Notes under the pieces: model-generated
What the model was told of the DNA's origin: nothing
The model's database searches: none
Seen by the model: the letters and a program-made list of their open reading frames with translations, nothing else
Position numbers and translations under genes: made by a program
NCBI GenBank assembly: GCA_036804505.1
Contig: DAIRSI010000001.1
Location: 124,001 to 188,000, forward strand
Length of the DNA: 64,000 nt
Direction of reading: 5' to 3'
Source of the DNA: Phocaeicola_A sp036804505
GTDB taxonomy: Bacteria; Bacteroidota; Bacteroidia; Bacteroidales; Bacteroidaceae
Shown here: piece after piece, positions 52,460 to 60,491 of the stretch
Layout: every line of letters begins with the position of its first letter
Position numbering within the stretch: position 1 is the first letter of the stretch

Positions 52460-54097
52460 ATGAAGAGAATATGTACAAAAAACTGGATTGTAATACTAAT
52501 ACTATTACTCGGAATATGCTCTTGTAATCATCAATATGACAAACGTCTGTTACAAGCCGAGTCTTTGATGGACAGTTGTCCAGACAAAGCACTCCATCTT
52601 TTGTACAAAATAAAGAATGTGGAATCCCTGCCGCGTGCCGACCGAGCCTTCTATTTACTCGAACGGGCACGCGCATTCGACAAACTAGGAATAACGGCAT
52701 CCAATGACAGTGCCATCAACGTGGCTGTGACATATTACGCCCGTCACGGAACAGACAAAGAACGTACTTTGGCTTTCTTCTATCAGGGACGGTTGCGTTC
52801 CGATCTAAATAAAAAGCCGCAAGCCGTTGAATCCTTTTTGAAAGCTCTGGCCTATGCCGATAAACTCAACATGCACAGATTGGTCAGTATCATCTATCAG
52901 AATCTGGGCGACTGCTATTATTTCCAGGACTTTTTCGGCAAAAGCATACAGATGTATCAGAAGGCCCTTACAAACAGTGAAAACGATTCTGCCATGATTG
53001 GAAACATATATGGTCTGATGGCATCGGCCTATACCATACAGAACCGGAATGACAGCGCCCGGAATTATCTTTTCAAATCCATTCAAATCAGCCGCTCGTT
53101 AAGCGATTCTTCAACTCTGTCCCTCCGGTTCATCGATTTGGCGAATGTATATTCCCGGGCCGGTCACAACAGTCTTGCCCTGCAATACCTGAATCAGGCA
53201 TTACAATACGATCAAAGCAAAACCATCCCGACGTCCGTATCCTATGCCAAAGCCAAATTATTCAATGAAATGCATCAGAAAGATTCCGCCATTCACTATT
53301 TCCATCAAGTGCTGTTGTCTCCTAACATTTATGAGCGTTACTCCGCATACAAACAATTGTTCTGTTTGAAGAAAGAGACCAAGAAGCCGATAGAAGCATG
53401 TCAATTGGCCGATTCCTGTTTCTTCTATTCCGATTCCATTTCTTCCATGTTGCGCCATCAGGAAGTTGCCGAATTGACCCAACGCTACATGCAAGACTTC
53501 AGCGAACAGCGGCTTTCGGCCCAAAAACGGCAATATACTCTCTACCTTATTATTATCGTCGTCATCTCTCTATTGATTGCGGTATCCTTGTTTCTGCGTA
53601 ACCGTCAGATCCGTCTGTCCTATCAGCAACGGTTCATAAAAATAAAGACGGATTATCTGATGCAGACAAACAAAGGCTCTTCACATGAAGACATGATAGA
53701 GAAGCAGTTGCAGCTTGCCCTTTGCATGTTTAAGAAAACAAGATGGTTCAAGCGCCTTTCTTCCATCGAATTATCGGGGAAAGGTACAAAGGAAGGTCTG
53801 TCCGGTCAGGAGCGCGAAGAACTGACGCAAACCATTCTTTCACTTTTTGCCGATTCCATGCTGGAAATAAAGTCGGAAGCTCCGCAACTGAATTATGATG
53901 ATATCATCTACGCAATTCTGATATATATGGGATTCTCCAACCAAACCATTTCCCTATGCCTCTTTTTGTCAGTGAGCACACTCCGTTCACGCAAGACCCG
54001 AATCAAGACAAAGATGTCTCCCTCTCTTTTTGAATTATTCTTCAAGGCGACCAACAAAACGGACAATAAAAACGATTTTCATGATGATTTACAATGA
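52460..54097 (+). CDS. Membrane-anchored TPR protein with C-terminal helix-turn-helix
   Basis: A 545-residue protein common in Bacteroides as an orphan regulator. An N-terminal lipoprotein-type signal (IVILILLLGICSCNHQY) precedes about 300 residues of tetratricopeptide repeats (for example LVSIIYQNLGDCYYFQDFFG, IGNIYGLMASAYTIQNRNDS). One transmembrane helix follows (YTLYLIIIVVISLLIAVSLFL, near 355-377), then a cytosolic part that ends in a LuxR-like helix-turn-helix (YDDIIYAILIYMGFSNQTIS, VSTLRSRKTRIKTK). It should sense something in the periplasm and act on DNA or polymerase inside. The twin lipoprotein genes 75 bases downstream are its likely partners or targets; that is inference. Confidence 0.85.
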   Translation: MKRICTKNWIVILILLLGICSCNHQYDKRLLQAESLMDSCPDKALHLLYKIKNVESLPRADRAFYLLERARAFDKLGITASNDSAINVAVTYYARHGTDKERTLAFFYQGRLRSDLNKKPQAVESFLKALAYADKLNMHRLVSIIYQNLGDCYYFQDFFGKSIQMYQKALTNSENDSAMIGNIYGLMASAYTIQNRNDSARNYLFKSIQISRSLSDSSTLSLRFIDLANVYSRAGHNSLALQYLNQALQYDQSKTIPTSVSYAKAKLFNEMHQKDSAIHYFHQVLLSPNIYERYSAYKQLFCLKKETKKPIEACQLADSCFFYSDSISSMLRHQEVAELTQRYMQDFSEQRLSAQKRQYTLYLIIIVVISLLIAVSLFLRNRQIRLSYQQRFIKIKTDYLMQTNKGSSHEDMIEKQLQLALCMFKKTRWFKRLSSIELSGKGTKEGLSGQEREELTQTILSLFADSMLEIKSEAPQLNYDDIIYAILIYMGFSNQTISLCLFLSVSTLRSRKTRIKTKMSPSLFELFFKATNKTDNKNDFHDDLQ

Positions 54098-54169
54098 TTG
54101 CAGCGTTTTTGCAACGCTTTTTCTTAAGCATGTAATACGGAAAGCTTGTACTTTTATAGTATATAAAAC

Positions 54170-55043
54170 AATATGGCAAATAAATTATTACACACAGTAC
54201 TGACAATTCTTCTGGTGAGTATGGCATTCTGTTGCGCAGAAAAGAAGAAACCGAAAGATGTCCCCACAATTCCGCGGGCGCAAGATGTCCGTCTCCGGAT
54301 ATTCGGATGTTATGAAGTTGGATATGATCCTACATATACTAAAGACCAAAAGAAAATAAAAATATACAGACCAACAGATCTTTATTTTAAATTGGGAATT
54401 TCCAAGTCTGATATGAGACACTGTACTACTCTTTGCTCCAATGCTTATTCACTATATATGTATAATCTGGACAGGAGAGAACAGGAAAAGGTTTATAAGG
54501 AAAGCGGAAATGAAAAAGTAGGCGGTCTGTTCTATTTGATTCATAGAAAAGACACCATTCTTCTCTCTTCCAAGATAAATATTGGAATCTATAATTATGA
54601 TAGCCAATTTGGCGTTTGGACAAATATGTATAGCTTGGAAAAATGGGATAAAAGACGGGGCAAAAAGACAGATTTAAAGTTCCCTGTACTACGTACCGAA
54701 AAAGAAGTACGCCAATATGAAGAATACATATATAATTATGTCAAGGAATGCCGAATATTTTTTGTCCCTAACATTCGGGAACAGTATAAAATCTGGAAGG
54801 CATCAAAACCCTATCCCAAAACAACATATATATTAGATACGCTGTGGGTGGATATGAAATTCCCCATAACAATCTGTTTATTAAATAATATAAATGTTGA
54901 TCCCAGGTTTAAGGATAGGAACATACGCTATTATTTTAAAGACACGTTAGGGCTGGACAGCGCAATACGGGCAGATGAAAGGAAATATGAATTGAGAATA
55001 AAAGCAGAAGAAAGGGCCAATAAAAGATAATAATAGAGGGGGG
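54170..55043 (+). repeat. Direct repeat unit A of the lipoprotein duplication
   Basis: An 874-base segment repeated exactly 920 bases downstream. It covers the whole gene, 3 bases before its ATG and 13 bases after its stop. Flanks on both sides differ from those of unit B. Confidence 0.92.
54173..55030 (+). CDS. Uncharacterised lipoprotein, copy 1 of an identical pair
   Basis: A 285-residue protein that I do not recognise. It has an N-terminal signal (LLHTVLTILLVSMAFCC) with cysteines at 20-21 suitable for lipid attachment, so it is probably an envelope lipoprotein. The mature part is rich in Lys, Arg and Tyr with no obvious catalytic motif or repeats. The nucleotide sequence from 54170 to 55043 is repeated at 55090-55963 without a visible difference. 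It follows the TPR/HTH regulator by 75 bases and may be controlled by it. No consensus promoter is seen; TACTTTTA near 54149 is one base off the -7 box. Confidence 0.75.
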   Translation: MANKLLHTVLTILLVSMAFCCAEKKKPKDVPTIPRAQDVRLRIFGCYEVGYDPTYTKDQKKIKIYRPTDLYFKLGISKSDMRHCTTLCSNAYSLYMYNLDRREQEKVYKESGNEKVGGLFYLIHRKDTILLSSKINIGIYNYDSQFGVWTNMYSLEKWDKRRGKKTDLKFPVLRTEKEVRQYEEYIYNYVKECRIFFVPNIREQYKIWKASKPYPKTTYILDTLWVDMKFPITICLLNNINVDPRFKDRNIRYYFKDTLGLDSAIRADERKYELRIKAEERANKR

Positions 55044-55089
55044 AGTCACGACGGATTGTCATGACATCCTCATTTTGTTTAACCAAATA

Positions 55090-55963
55090 AATATGGCAAA
55101 TAAATTATTACACACAGTACTGACAATTCTTCTGGTGAGTATGGCATTCTGTTGCGCAGAAAAGAAGAAACCGAAAGATGTCCCCACAATTCCGCGGGCG
55201 CAAGATGTCCGTCTCCGGATATTCGGATGTTATGAAGTTGGATATGATCCTACATATACTAAAGACCAAAAGAAAATAAAAATATACAGACCAACAGATC
55301 TTTATTTTAAATTGGGAATTTCCAAGTCTGATATGAGACACTGTACTACTCTTTGCTCCAATGCTTATTCACTATATATGTATAATCTGGACAGGAGAGA
55401 ACAGGAAAAGGTTTATAAGGAAAGCGGAAATGAAAAAGTAGGCGGTCTGTTCTATTTGATTCATAGAAAAGACACCATTCTTCTCTCTTCCAAGATAAAT
55501 ATTGGAATCTATAATTATGATAGCCAATTTGGCGTTTGGACAAATATGTATAGCTTGGAAAAATGGGATAAAAGACGGGGCAAAAAGACAGATTTAAAGT
55601 TCCCTGTACTACGTACCGAAAAAGAAGTACGCCAATATGAAGAATACATATATAATTATGTCAAGGAATGCCGAATATTTTTTGTCCCTAACATTCGGGA
55701 ACAGTATAAAATCTGGAAGGCATCAAAACCCTATCCCAAAACAACATATATATTAGATACGCTGTGGGTGGATATGAAATTCCCCATAACAATCTGTTTA
55801 TTAAATAATATAAATGTTGATCCCAGGTTTAAGGATAGGAACATACGCTATTATTTTAAAGACACGTTAGGGCTGGACAGCGCAATACGGGCAGATGAAA
55901 GGAAATATGAATTGAGAATAAAAGCAGAAGAAAGGGCCAATAAAAGATAATAATAGAGGGGGG
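55090..55963 (+). repeat. Direct repeat unit B of the lipoprotein duplication
   Basis: Second copy of the 874-base repeat. A 46-base spacer (55044-55089) separates the copies and does not recur after unit B, so this is not a simple tandem duplication of gene plus spacer. Confidence 0.92.
55093..55950 (+). CDS. Uncharacterised lipoprotein, copy 2 of an identical pair
   Basis: A 285-residue protein identical in every residue to the one encoded at 54173-55030. An in-frame ATG at 55075 would add MFNQIN, but the identity with copy 1 supports MANKLL at 55093. The 46-base spacer before it has no recognisable promoter, so it is probably read from the copy 1 transcript. The spacer includes the palindrome GTCATGAC. 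Absence of any silent change points to very recent duplication or gene conversion. Function unknown. Confidence 0.75.
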   Translation: MANKLLHTVLTILLVSMAFCCAEKKKPKDVPTIPRAQDVRLRIFGCYEVGYDPTYTKDQKKIKIYRPTDLYFKLGISKSDMRHCTTLCSNAYSLYMYNLDRREQEKVYKESGNEKVGGLFYLIHRKDTILLSSKINIGIYNYDSQFGVWTNMYSLEKWDKRRGKKTDLKFPVLRTEKEVRQYEEYIYNYVKECRIFFVPNIREQYKIWKASKPYPKTTYILDTLWVDMKFPITICLLNNINVDPRFKDRNIRYYFKDTLGLDSAIRADERKYELRIKAEERANKR

Positions 55964-56086
55964 TGTCAGTTCTGCATCAATTCAAGTGGAATAATCTACT
56001 CTTTGGAAAATCCTTTAAAAATATACGTTCAAAAACAAATTCAGTTCATATCATAAGATTTGATTCAAAGCCATTGAAAATAGTTT

Positions 56087-56117
56087 TTTGTTTTCTATGC
56101 ATTTTTTCTTATCTTTG
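56087..56117 (+). promoter_or_regulatory. Promoter of cobalamin riboswitch 1
   Basis: TTTG (56087-56090), exactly 19 bp, TATCTTTG (56110-56117): a full consensus match, placing the start a few bases before the aptamer. Confidence 0.88.
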
Positions 56118-56124
56118 CAAAAGT

Positions 56125-56308
56125 AATGGTTTTCAAGTCACGATTCAATGATGCGAAATCAAAAGGGAATGCCGTGAAAATCGGCAACAGAGCCCGCTGC
56201 TGTAAGTTCTTGTCTGATAAAGACACAAAGCCTTGATACTCTTAAGTCACTGATACAAGCGTCATCGGGAAGACATCAAGGAAGGAACAAGTCAGAAGAC
56301 CTGCCATT
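56125..56308 (+). ncRNA. Cobalamin riboswitch 1
   Basis: An adenosyl- or methyl-cobalamin-sensing leader. The core contains AAAAGGGAATGCCGTGAAAATC followed by GCCCGCTGCTGTAAG, later CGGGAAGACATCAAGG, and the closing B12-box part GTCAGAAGACCTGCC. AATGG (56125-56129) pairs with CCATT (56304-56308) as the closing stem. Just after it, CTGTTTC/GAAACAG (56319-56325 and 56341-56347) forms a hairpin that could be the regulatory stem contacting loop 5. No T-run follows, which favours translational control. It should lower expression of the following genes when B12 is plentiful. Confidence 0.92.
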
Positions 56309-56390
56309 CAATTAGTGACTGTTTCGGCTCGTGGACTAGAGAAACAGGACGAAATTTATTAACGAATTAAAAACAGTGAAAGGAAAGCCT

Positions 56391-56633
56391 ATGAAAAAGG
56401 TATGTCCACGCTGTGGCGCTACGTTCGAATGCCGGCACGATGAGATTATTTCTTGTCAATGTGCCACAGTAAAACTGGATGCCGCACAACGTGAGTATTT
56501 AAAGGAAAACTATCATGACTGCTTATGCCATGACTGCCTGCTTGAAGTAAAATCAAGTTTTTATGCCTGTGAAGTTAATCCGATGTACAGGAAAAAAGGC
56601 GAGAAGGATTCCGAGAACGACAACACAAAATAA
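56391..56633 (+). CDS. Small cysteine-rich CWC-type protein
   Basis: An 80-residue protein with nine cysteines (5, 8, 14, 22, 24, 44, 46, 49, 60). The opening CPRCGATFEC with CQC and CLCHDC resembles the cysteine-rich CWC family, a likely zinc ribbon. No signal peptide is seen, so it is cytosolic. A GTG start at 56376 would add MKGKP; the ATG is preferred. It is the first gene under riboswitch 1 and ends 12 bases before the transporter gene, so it is co-transcribed with it. Its role is unknown; a metal-binding accessory protein is possible. Confidence 0.82.
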   Translation: MKKVCPRCGATFECRHDEIISCQCATVKLDAAQREYLKENYHDCLCHDCLLEVKSSFYACEVNPMYRKKGEKDSENDNTK

Positions 56634-56645
56634 TCCGGAAAAAGC

Positions 56646-58334
56646 ATGGAACTTATCAGAAACCTGTTCGAAGGTTACCCCGGTCTTTGGGGAGGAGGGG
56701 TAGCTCATTCCGTATTGATTCTGTCATTGGCTATCTCCATCGGCATCGCCCTAGGAAAAATAAAAATTGCGGGAGTGTCACTGGGAGTCACCTGGATTCT
56801 ATTTGTCGGAATCTTCTTCGGTCATTTCAATATGAACCTGGACGAACATCTTCTGCACTTTTTGAAGGAATTCGGACTGATTCTTTTTGTCTATTCCATC
56901 GGACTCCAAGTGGGACCGGGATTCATTTCGGCCTTCAAGAAAGGGGGACTAACTCTGAACATGCTGGCTGTGGGCACCATCTTCATAAGCGTGACGGTTA
57001 CCATCCTCATTCATTATGCCACTGGAACACCCATGACCACTATGATAGGTATTCTTTCGGGTGCTGTAACGAACACACCGGGACTGGGTGCGGCCCAACA
57101 AGCCAACAGTGACATTAACGGTGTGGATGCGCCCGAAATAGCGATGGGATATGCCGTGGCTTACCCGCTGGGTGTGGTCGGTGCCATTCTTTCACTCATG
57201 GCTCTGAGATATCTCCTCAGGATAAACAGCAACCGCGAAGAAACCGATGCTGAAAAAGGAATCGACCATCTGCAAGAACTCACGGTGAGACCCGTCACAC
57301 TGGAAATCAGGAACAATGCCGTAGACGGACGGAAAATAAAAGAAATAAAGCCTTGGGTGAACAGAAACTTTGTCGTTTCTCGCATCTGCCACCATGACGG
57401 GGAAAAAGAAACGGAACTGGTTGATTCGGAAACCGTGTTGCATCTGGGAGATAGAATTCTGGTTATTTCCACTCCCAAGGACATCGAAGCCATTACGATA
57501 TTCTTCGGAAAAGAAGTCCAGATGGACTGGCAACAACAAAGTGCCGACCTCATATCACGACGCATCCTGATAACCAAGCCCAACCTGAACGGAAAGACTT
57601 TGGCGCAACTGAAGATACGAAATAACTTCGGTGCAAGCATCACTCGCATCAACCGGTCCGGAGTGGATCTAGTGGCCAGACCGAACCTGCAACTGCAGAT
57701 GGGTGACCGTGTAACGGTTGTAGGCAACGAGCTTGCCGTAAGCCATGCAGAAAAAATTCTGGGCAATTCATTGAAGCGTCTGAACCATCCCAACCTCATC
57801 CCTATCTTTCTGGGCATTGCCTTGGGATGCATACTGGGAAGCATATCCTTCCATTTTCCCGGTTTCCCGCAACCCGTGAAACTAGGTTTGGCAGGAGGTC
57901 CGCTGATTGTAGCCATCCTCATCAGCAAATTCGGCCCACAATACAAAATGATTACCTATACCACCATGAGTGCCAATCTTATGGTTAGGGAAATAGGAAT
58001 CTCTCTCTTTCTGGCATGTGTGGGACTAGGAGCCGGTGAAGGCTTCATCGACACCATCATCAACAAGGACGGCTACATCTGGATAGGCTATGGAGCTCTC
58101 ATCACCATTGTGCCCCTACTCATCGGCGGTTTCATAGGAAAATATTATTGTAAGTTGAACTATTACACGTTAATAGGCGTCCTTTCGGGAGCAAACACGA
58201 ACCCGCCGGCATTGGCCTATACAAACGAATTGACATCAAGCGATGCCCCTGCTGTAGGCTATGCCACGGTGTATCCTCTGGCTATGTTCCTGCGAGTGTT
58301 GTCGGCCGAATTGCTTGTCATCGCCTTTACCTGA
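56646..58334 (+). CDS. AspT/YidE-family transporter with two RCK_C domains
   Basis: A 562-residue inner-membrane protein of the aspartate:alanine exchanger (AAEx) family. Five transmembrane helices (residues 15-190; motif SIGLQVGPGFISAFKKGG, and SGAVTNTPGLGAAQQ) are followed by two cytosolic TrkA-C/RCK_C domains (about 210-380) and a second five-helix half with the matching SGANTNPPALAY motif. Characterised members exchange aspartate for alanine (AspT) or export succinate (SucE1 of Corynebacterium glutamicum). It lies under cobalamin riboswitch 1, so it should be made when B12 is short. Substrate is unknown; succinate export is my proposal. Confidence 0.92.
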   Translation: MELIRNLFEGYPGLWGGGVAHSVLILSLAISIGIALGKIKIAGVSLGVTWILFVGIFFGHFNMNLDEHLLHFLKEFGLILFVYSIGLQVGPGFISAFKKGGLTLNMLAVGTIFISVTVTILIHYATGTPMTTMIGILSGAVTNTPGLGAAQQANSDINGVDAPEIAMGYAVAYPLGVVGAILSLMALRYLLRINSNREETDAEKGIDHLQELTVRPVTLEIRNNAVDGRKIKEIKPWVNRNFVVSRICHHDGEKETELVDSETVLHLGDRILVISTPKDIEAITIFFGKEVQMDWQQQSADLISRRILITKPNLNGKTLAQLKIRNNFGASITRINRSGVDLVARPNLQLQMGDRVTVVGNELAVSHAEKILGNSLKRLNHPNLIPIFLGIALGCILGSISFHFPGFPQPVKLGLAGGPLIVAILISKFGPQYKMITYTTMSANLMVREIGISLFLACVGLGAGEGFIDTIINKDGYIWIGYGALITIVPLLIGGFIGKYYCKLNYYTLIGVLSGANTNPPALAYTNELTSSDAPAVGYATVYPLAMFLRVLSAELLVIAFT

Positions 58335-58376
58335 AACAAGCGAGAAGAGAATATTGTTTCATTTATAACCATTTTG

Positions 58377-58407
58377 TTTGGAATTAATAAAATTATAACT
58401 ATCTTTG
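58377..58407 (+). promoter_or_regulatory. Promoter of cobalamin riboswitch 2
   Basis: TTTG (58377-58380), exactly 19 bp, TATCTTTG (58400-58407), the same -7 octamer as riboswitch 1. Confidence 0.88.
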
Positions 58408-58412
58408 CAGCC

Positions 58413-58603
58413 GCTTTGGTTTTCAAGCCGTGATTCAGCGACTTGGAATTAAAAGGGAATGCCGTGAGAATCGGCAACAGTTCCCGCTGCTGTAAGTTCC
58501 TATCGAAAAAAACGATAAAAGACCTTGGTATCCTTAAGTCACTGACTTCTTAGTAAGTCGGGAAGACATCAAGGTTGGAACGAGTCAGAAGACCTGCCAT
58601 TGC
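58413..58603 (+). ncRNA. Cobalamin riboswitch 2
   Basis: Same architecture as riboswitch 1: TGGTTTTCAAG start, AAAAGGGAATGCCGTGAGAATC, CCCGCTGCTGTAAGTTC, CGGGAAGACATCAAGG, and GTCAGAAGACCTGCC near the end. A post-aptamer hairpin (AGTC...GACT flanked by GTTTT and AAAAAC, about 58612-58645) matches the position of the one after riboswitch 1. The ATG of the controlled gene is 144 bases further. Confidence 0.92.
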
Positions 58604-58747
58604 GACAATCAGTTTTACAGTCTACGGGTGTATGGACTAAAAACGACAATGGCATTTATTTGCATTATCAGTATTTTCATGCATCTGCTACCGTAAGATT
58701 TGATTATAGTTGCTAACTATATGTTTAACTTAATCAAATAAGAAAAA

Positions 58748-59293
58748 ATGAAAAGTGAAAACGTTTTAAAGTTTGGCGCTCTCGCCATTGTGATTCTCAT
58801 GGCAGGTCTATGCCAGGTAGCTCCACATCCGTATGGATTTTCTCCTATTACAGCTTTAGCTCTCTTTGGAGCCGCTTATTACACCCGCAGGGAATTTATT
58901 TACATCGTTCCGCTTGCTACCATGTGGGCAAGTGACCTTTATCTTAACCATGCAATCTTATGGACAAACTATGTTGCCATTCTTCTGATTGCCTTTCTGG
59001 GGACCCTTCTTCTGAAGAAAATCACTCTGATGAAACTATTTGGAGTAACAGTGCTTTCTTCCGTTGTCTTTTTCCTGATAACCAATCCGGGAATCGGGTT
59101 TTACGCTAATGCCGGTAACTTCCCTACTACTCTGAAAGGATTGCTTCCATGCTATATTGCAAATCTGACCTCTCTCAGAAACATTCTTCTGGGCAACTAC
59201 TTCTTTGTTTTCCTGTCTTTCGGATTTTATGAATTATTCGGGAAGCAGCTGCTCCATTATCTGAGAATACTTCTGATATCGGAAAAATATTAA
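58748..59293 (+). CDS. Six-TM membrane protein under B12 control (DUF6580-like)
   Basis: A 181-residue protein with about six transmembrane helices and little else. Conserved-looking loops are CQVAPHPYGFSPITALALFG (Cys22), TMWASDLYLNHAI and ITNPGIGFYANAGNFP. It resembles a family annotated as DUF6580 or putative transport protein. Size, six helices and B12 control fit a solitary substrate-binding (S) component of the BtuM type for cobalamin or a precursor; BtuM proteins also use a cysteine near the corrin. This functional idea is inference. It is transcribed alone and ends at a strong terminator. Confidence 0.82.
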   Translation: MKSENVLKFGALAIVILMAGLCQVAPHPYGFSPITALALFGAAYYTRREFIYIVPLATMWASDLYLNHAILWTNYVAILLIAFLGTLLLKKITLMKLFGVTVLSSVVFFLITNPGIGFYANAGNFPTTLKGLLPCYIANLTSLRNILLGNYFFVFLSFGFYELFGKQLLHYLRILLISEKY

Positions 59294-59320
59294 GTTGTAA
59301 AGAAATACAGCACTTGTAAT

Positions 59321-59364
59321 AAAAAAGGAAAGAACTTCAACTCAAAGAAGTTCTTTCCTTTTTT
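59321..59364. terminator. Bidirectional terminator between the six-TM gene and the hemerythrin-LuxR gene
   Basis: An 18-bp perfect stem (59321-59338 with 59347-59364; core GGAAAGAACTTC/GAAGTTCTTTCC) flanked by A6 and T6 runs, between convergent genes. Confidence 0.92.
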
Positions 59365-59383
59365 ATTATTCTGAAGAAGCAAT

Positions 59384-60349
59384 TCAGCCTACATCTTTCA
59401 CCTCACTGATATCGACTAATTTATTGACTATGGCATAAATGGTGAGTCCCGCCGGAGAATGAATATCCAGTTTGCGGGCAATATTCCTCCGATGAGTTGT
59501 GACGGTATTGATTGAAATATAAAGCTGATCGGCGATCTCCTTGTTTGTCAAACCTTTCACGACCGCAACAATGATTTCCTTTTCGCGGTCACTCAGTACA
59601 TCGGTAGCATCCTCGTCTTCCTTTCCATCCTCATCAGGATTTTTTTCGTTAGTCATCATTTTCTCCTCCAAAGCATGAACAACGGGAAGAAACAAAGATT
59701 CCTCCATACAATAATGGGTATATAAATCTTCTTCACAGAGAAAAATATCATAGAGAGCGGCATTCAGCAAGTTGTTATTGCTTGAAGCATCACAATATTT
59801 TATGATGATGTTTTTCAGTTCATGCAATCTTTGTTCCACTGGCTCCTGATGAAGCAAAGCCATTTCCACCGGTATCTGCTTGTCGACATGTCCTTGCAGC
59901 AATCTGTCCACATAAGTAAAGACCTTGGTATTTTCCTGACTCATGTGTTTCTGAACCTCAGACACATATTCGTCGAAGAACTTGATAATCAAGAAAGAAA
60001 TATCGTTGCGCACCGAACAATCCATAGCCTCCAAAAGCTTTCTTCGGATATTGGGAAGTGAAAAACCCAGGAAATAGGAATGTGCCTGGCTCAGATAATT
60101 CGTAAGAGACTTCACGGAGACCTTGTCAATCCATGCATGTGAAACTTTCTCGCCGTACTTTGTGAAGTTAACGATGGCCAAGAATGTAGGACAATCCACT
60201 TGTTGTTCATTGCAAACTTCTTTTACTGTTTTTTCGCTAAAGCCTAGAGAGATACCAAAACGGCTGATCACTTGCAATAAACGGAAATCATCGCTTATCA
60301 AATCACTCATTTTGTCTGTTTCCAAATACTTATCTGCCATACTCATCAT
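59384..60349 (-). CDS. Hemerythrin-domain LuxR-type transcriptional regulator
   Basis: A 321-residue cytosolic regulator. After an N-terminal helical segment (LLQVISRFGISLGFSEKTVK) comes a hemerythrin-like four-helix bundle (about 75-235) with candidate di-iron ligands in AHSYFLGF, VQKHMSQENTKVF, RLHELKNIIIK and YTHYCMEESLFLP; two of these show the HxxxE spacing. A short acidic linker leads to a LuxR helix-turn-helix (LSDREKEIIVAVVKGLTNKE, ISINTVTTHRRNIARKLDIH). It could sense oxygen, nitric oxide or iron state through the di-iron centre. It is divergent from the porin-imelysin-oxidoreductase operon, its likely target. The TTG-started extension to 60397 is rejected. Confidence 0.87.
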   Translation of the reverse strand: MMSMADKYLETDKMSDLISDDFRLLQVISRFGISLGFSEKTVKEVCNEQQVDCPTFLAIVNFTKYGEKVSHAWIDKVSVKSLTNYLSQAHSYFLGFSLPNIRRKLLEAMDCSVRNDISFLIIKFFDEYVSEVQKHMSQENTKVFTYVDRLLQGHVDKQIPVEMALLHQEPVEQRLHELKNIIIKYCDASSNNNLLNAALYDIFLCEEDLYTHYCMEESLFLPVVHALEEKMMTNEKNPDEDGKEDEDATDVLSDREKEIIVAVVKGLTNKEIADQLYISINTVTTHRRNIARKLDIHSPAGLTIYAIVNKLVDISEVKDVG

Positions 60350-60440
60350 TTTAATTGTGCAAATAAACAAAAAATAATCGTATTGCACAATCCTCAAATG
60401 TGAGTATTTATGAATACATATTTTTGCCTATTTTAAAGTA

Positions 60441-60471
60441 TTGCATGAAAAAAGCCGTAAAAGTAATTTTG
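60441..60471 (+). promoter_or_regulatory. Promoter of the porin-imelysin operon
   Basis: TTGC (60441-60444, imperfect -33), 19 bp, TAATTTTG (60464-60471, perfect -7). The start site falls downstream of an earlier in-frame codon at 60441, supporting the ATG at 60492. Confidence 0.65.
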
Positions 60472-60491
60472 CACTGAAAAAAATAGCTAAA

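Noticed and set aside
54170..55963. Insertion sequence or transposon explaining the duplicated gene
   Set aside because: No transposase, terminal inverted repeats or target-site duplications are seen at the borders.
57161..57946. 261-codon frame antisense to the AspT-family transporter gene
   Set aside because: It lies wholly within a clear gene and its product is Arg/Ser/Pro-rich without motifs, as expected for an antisense shadow.
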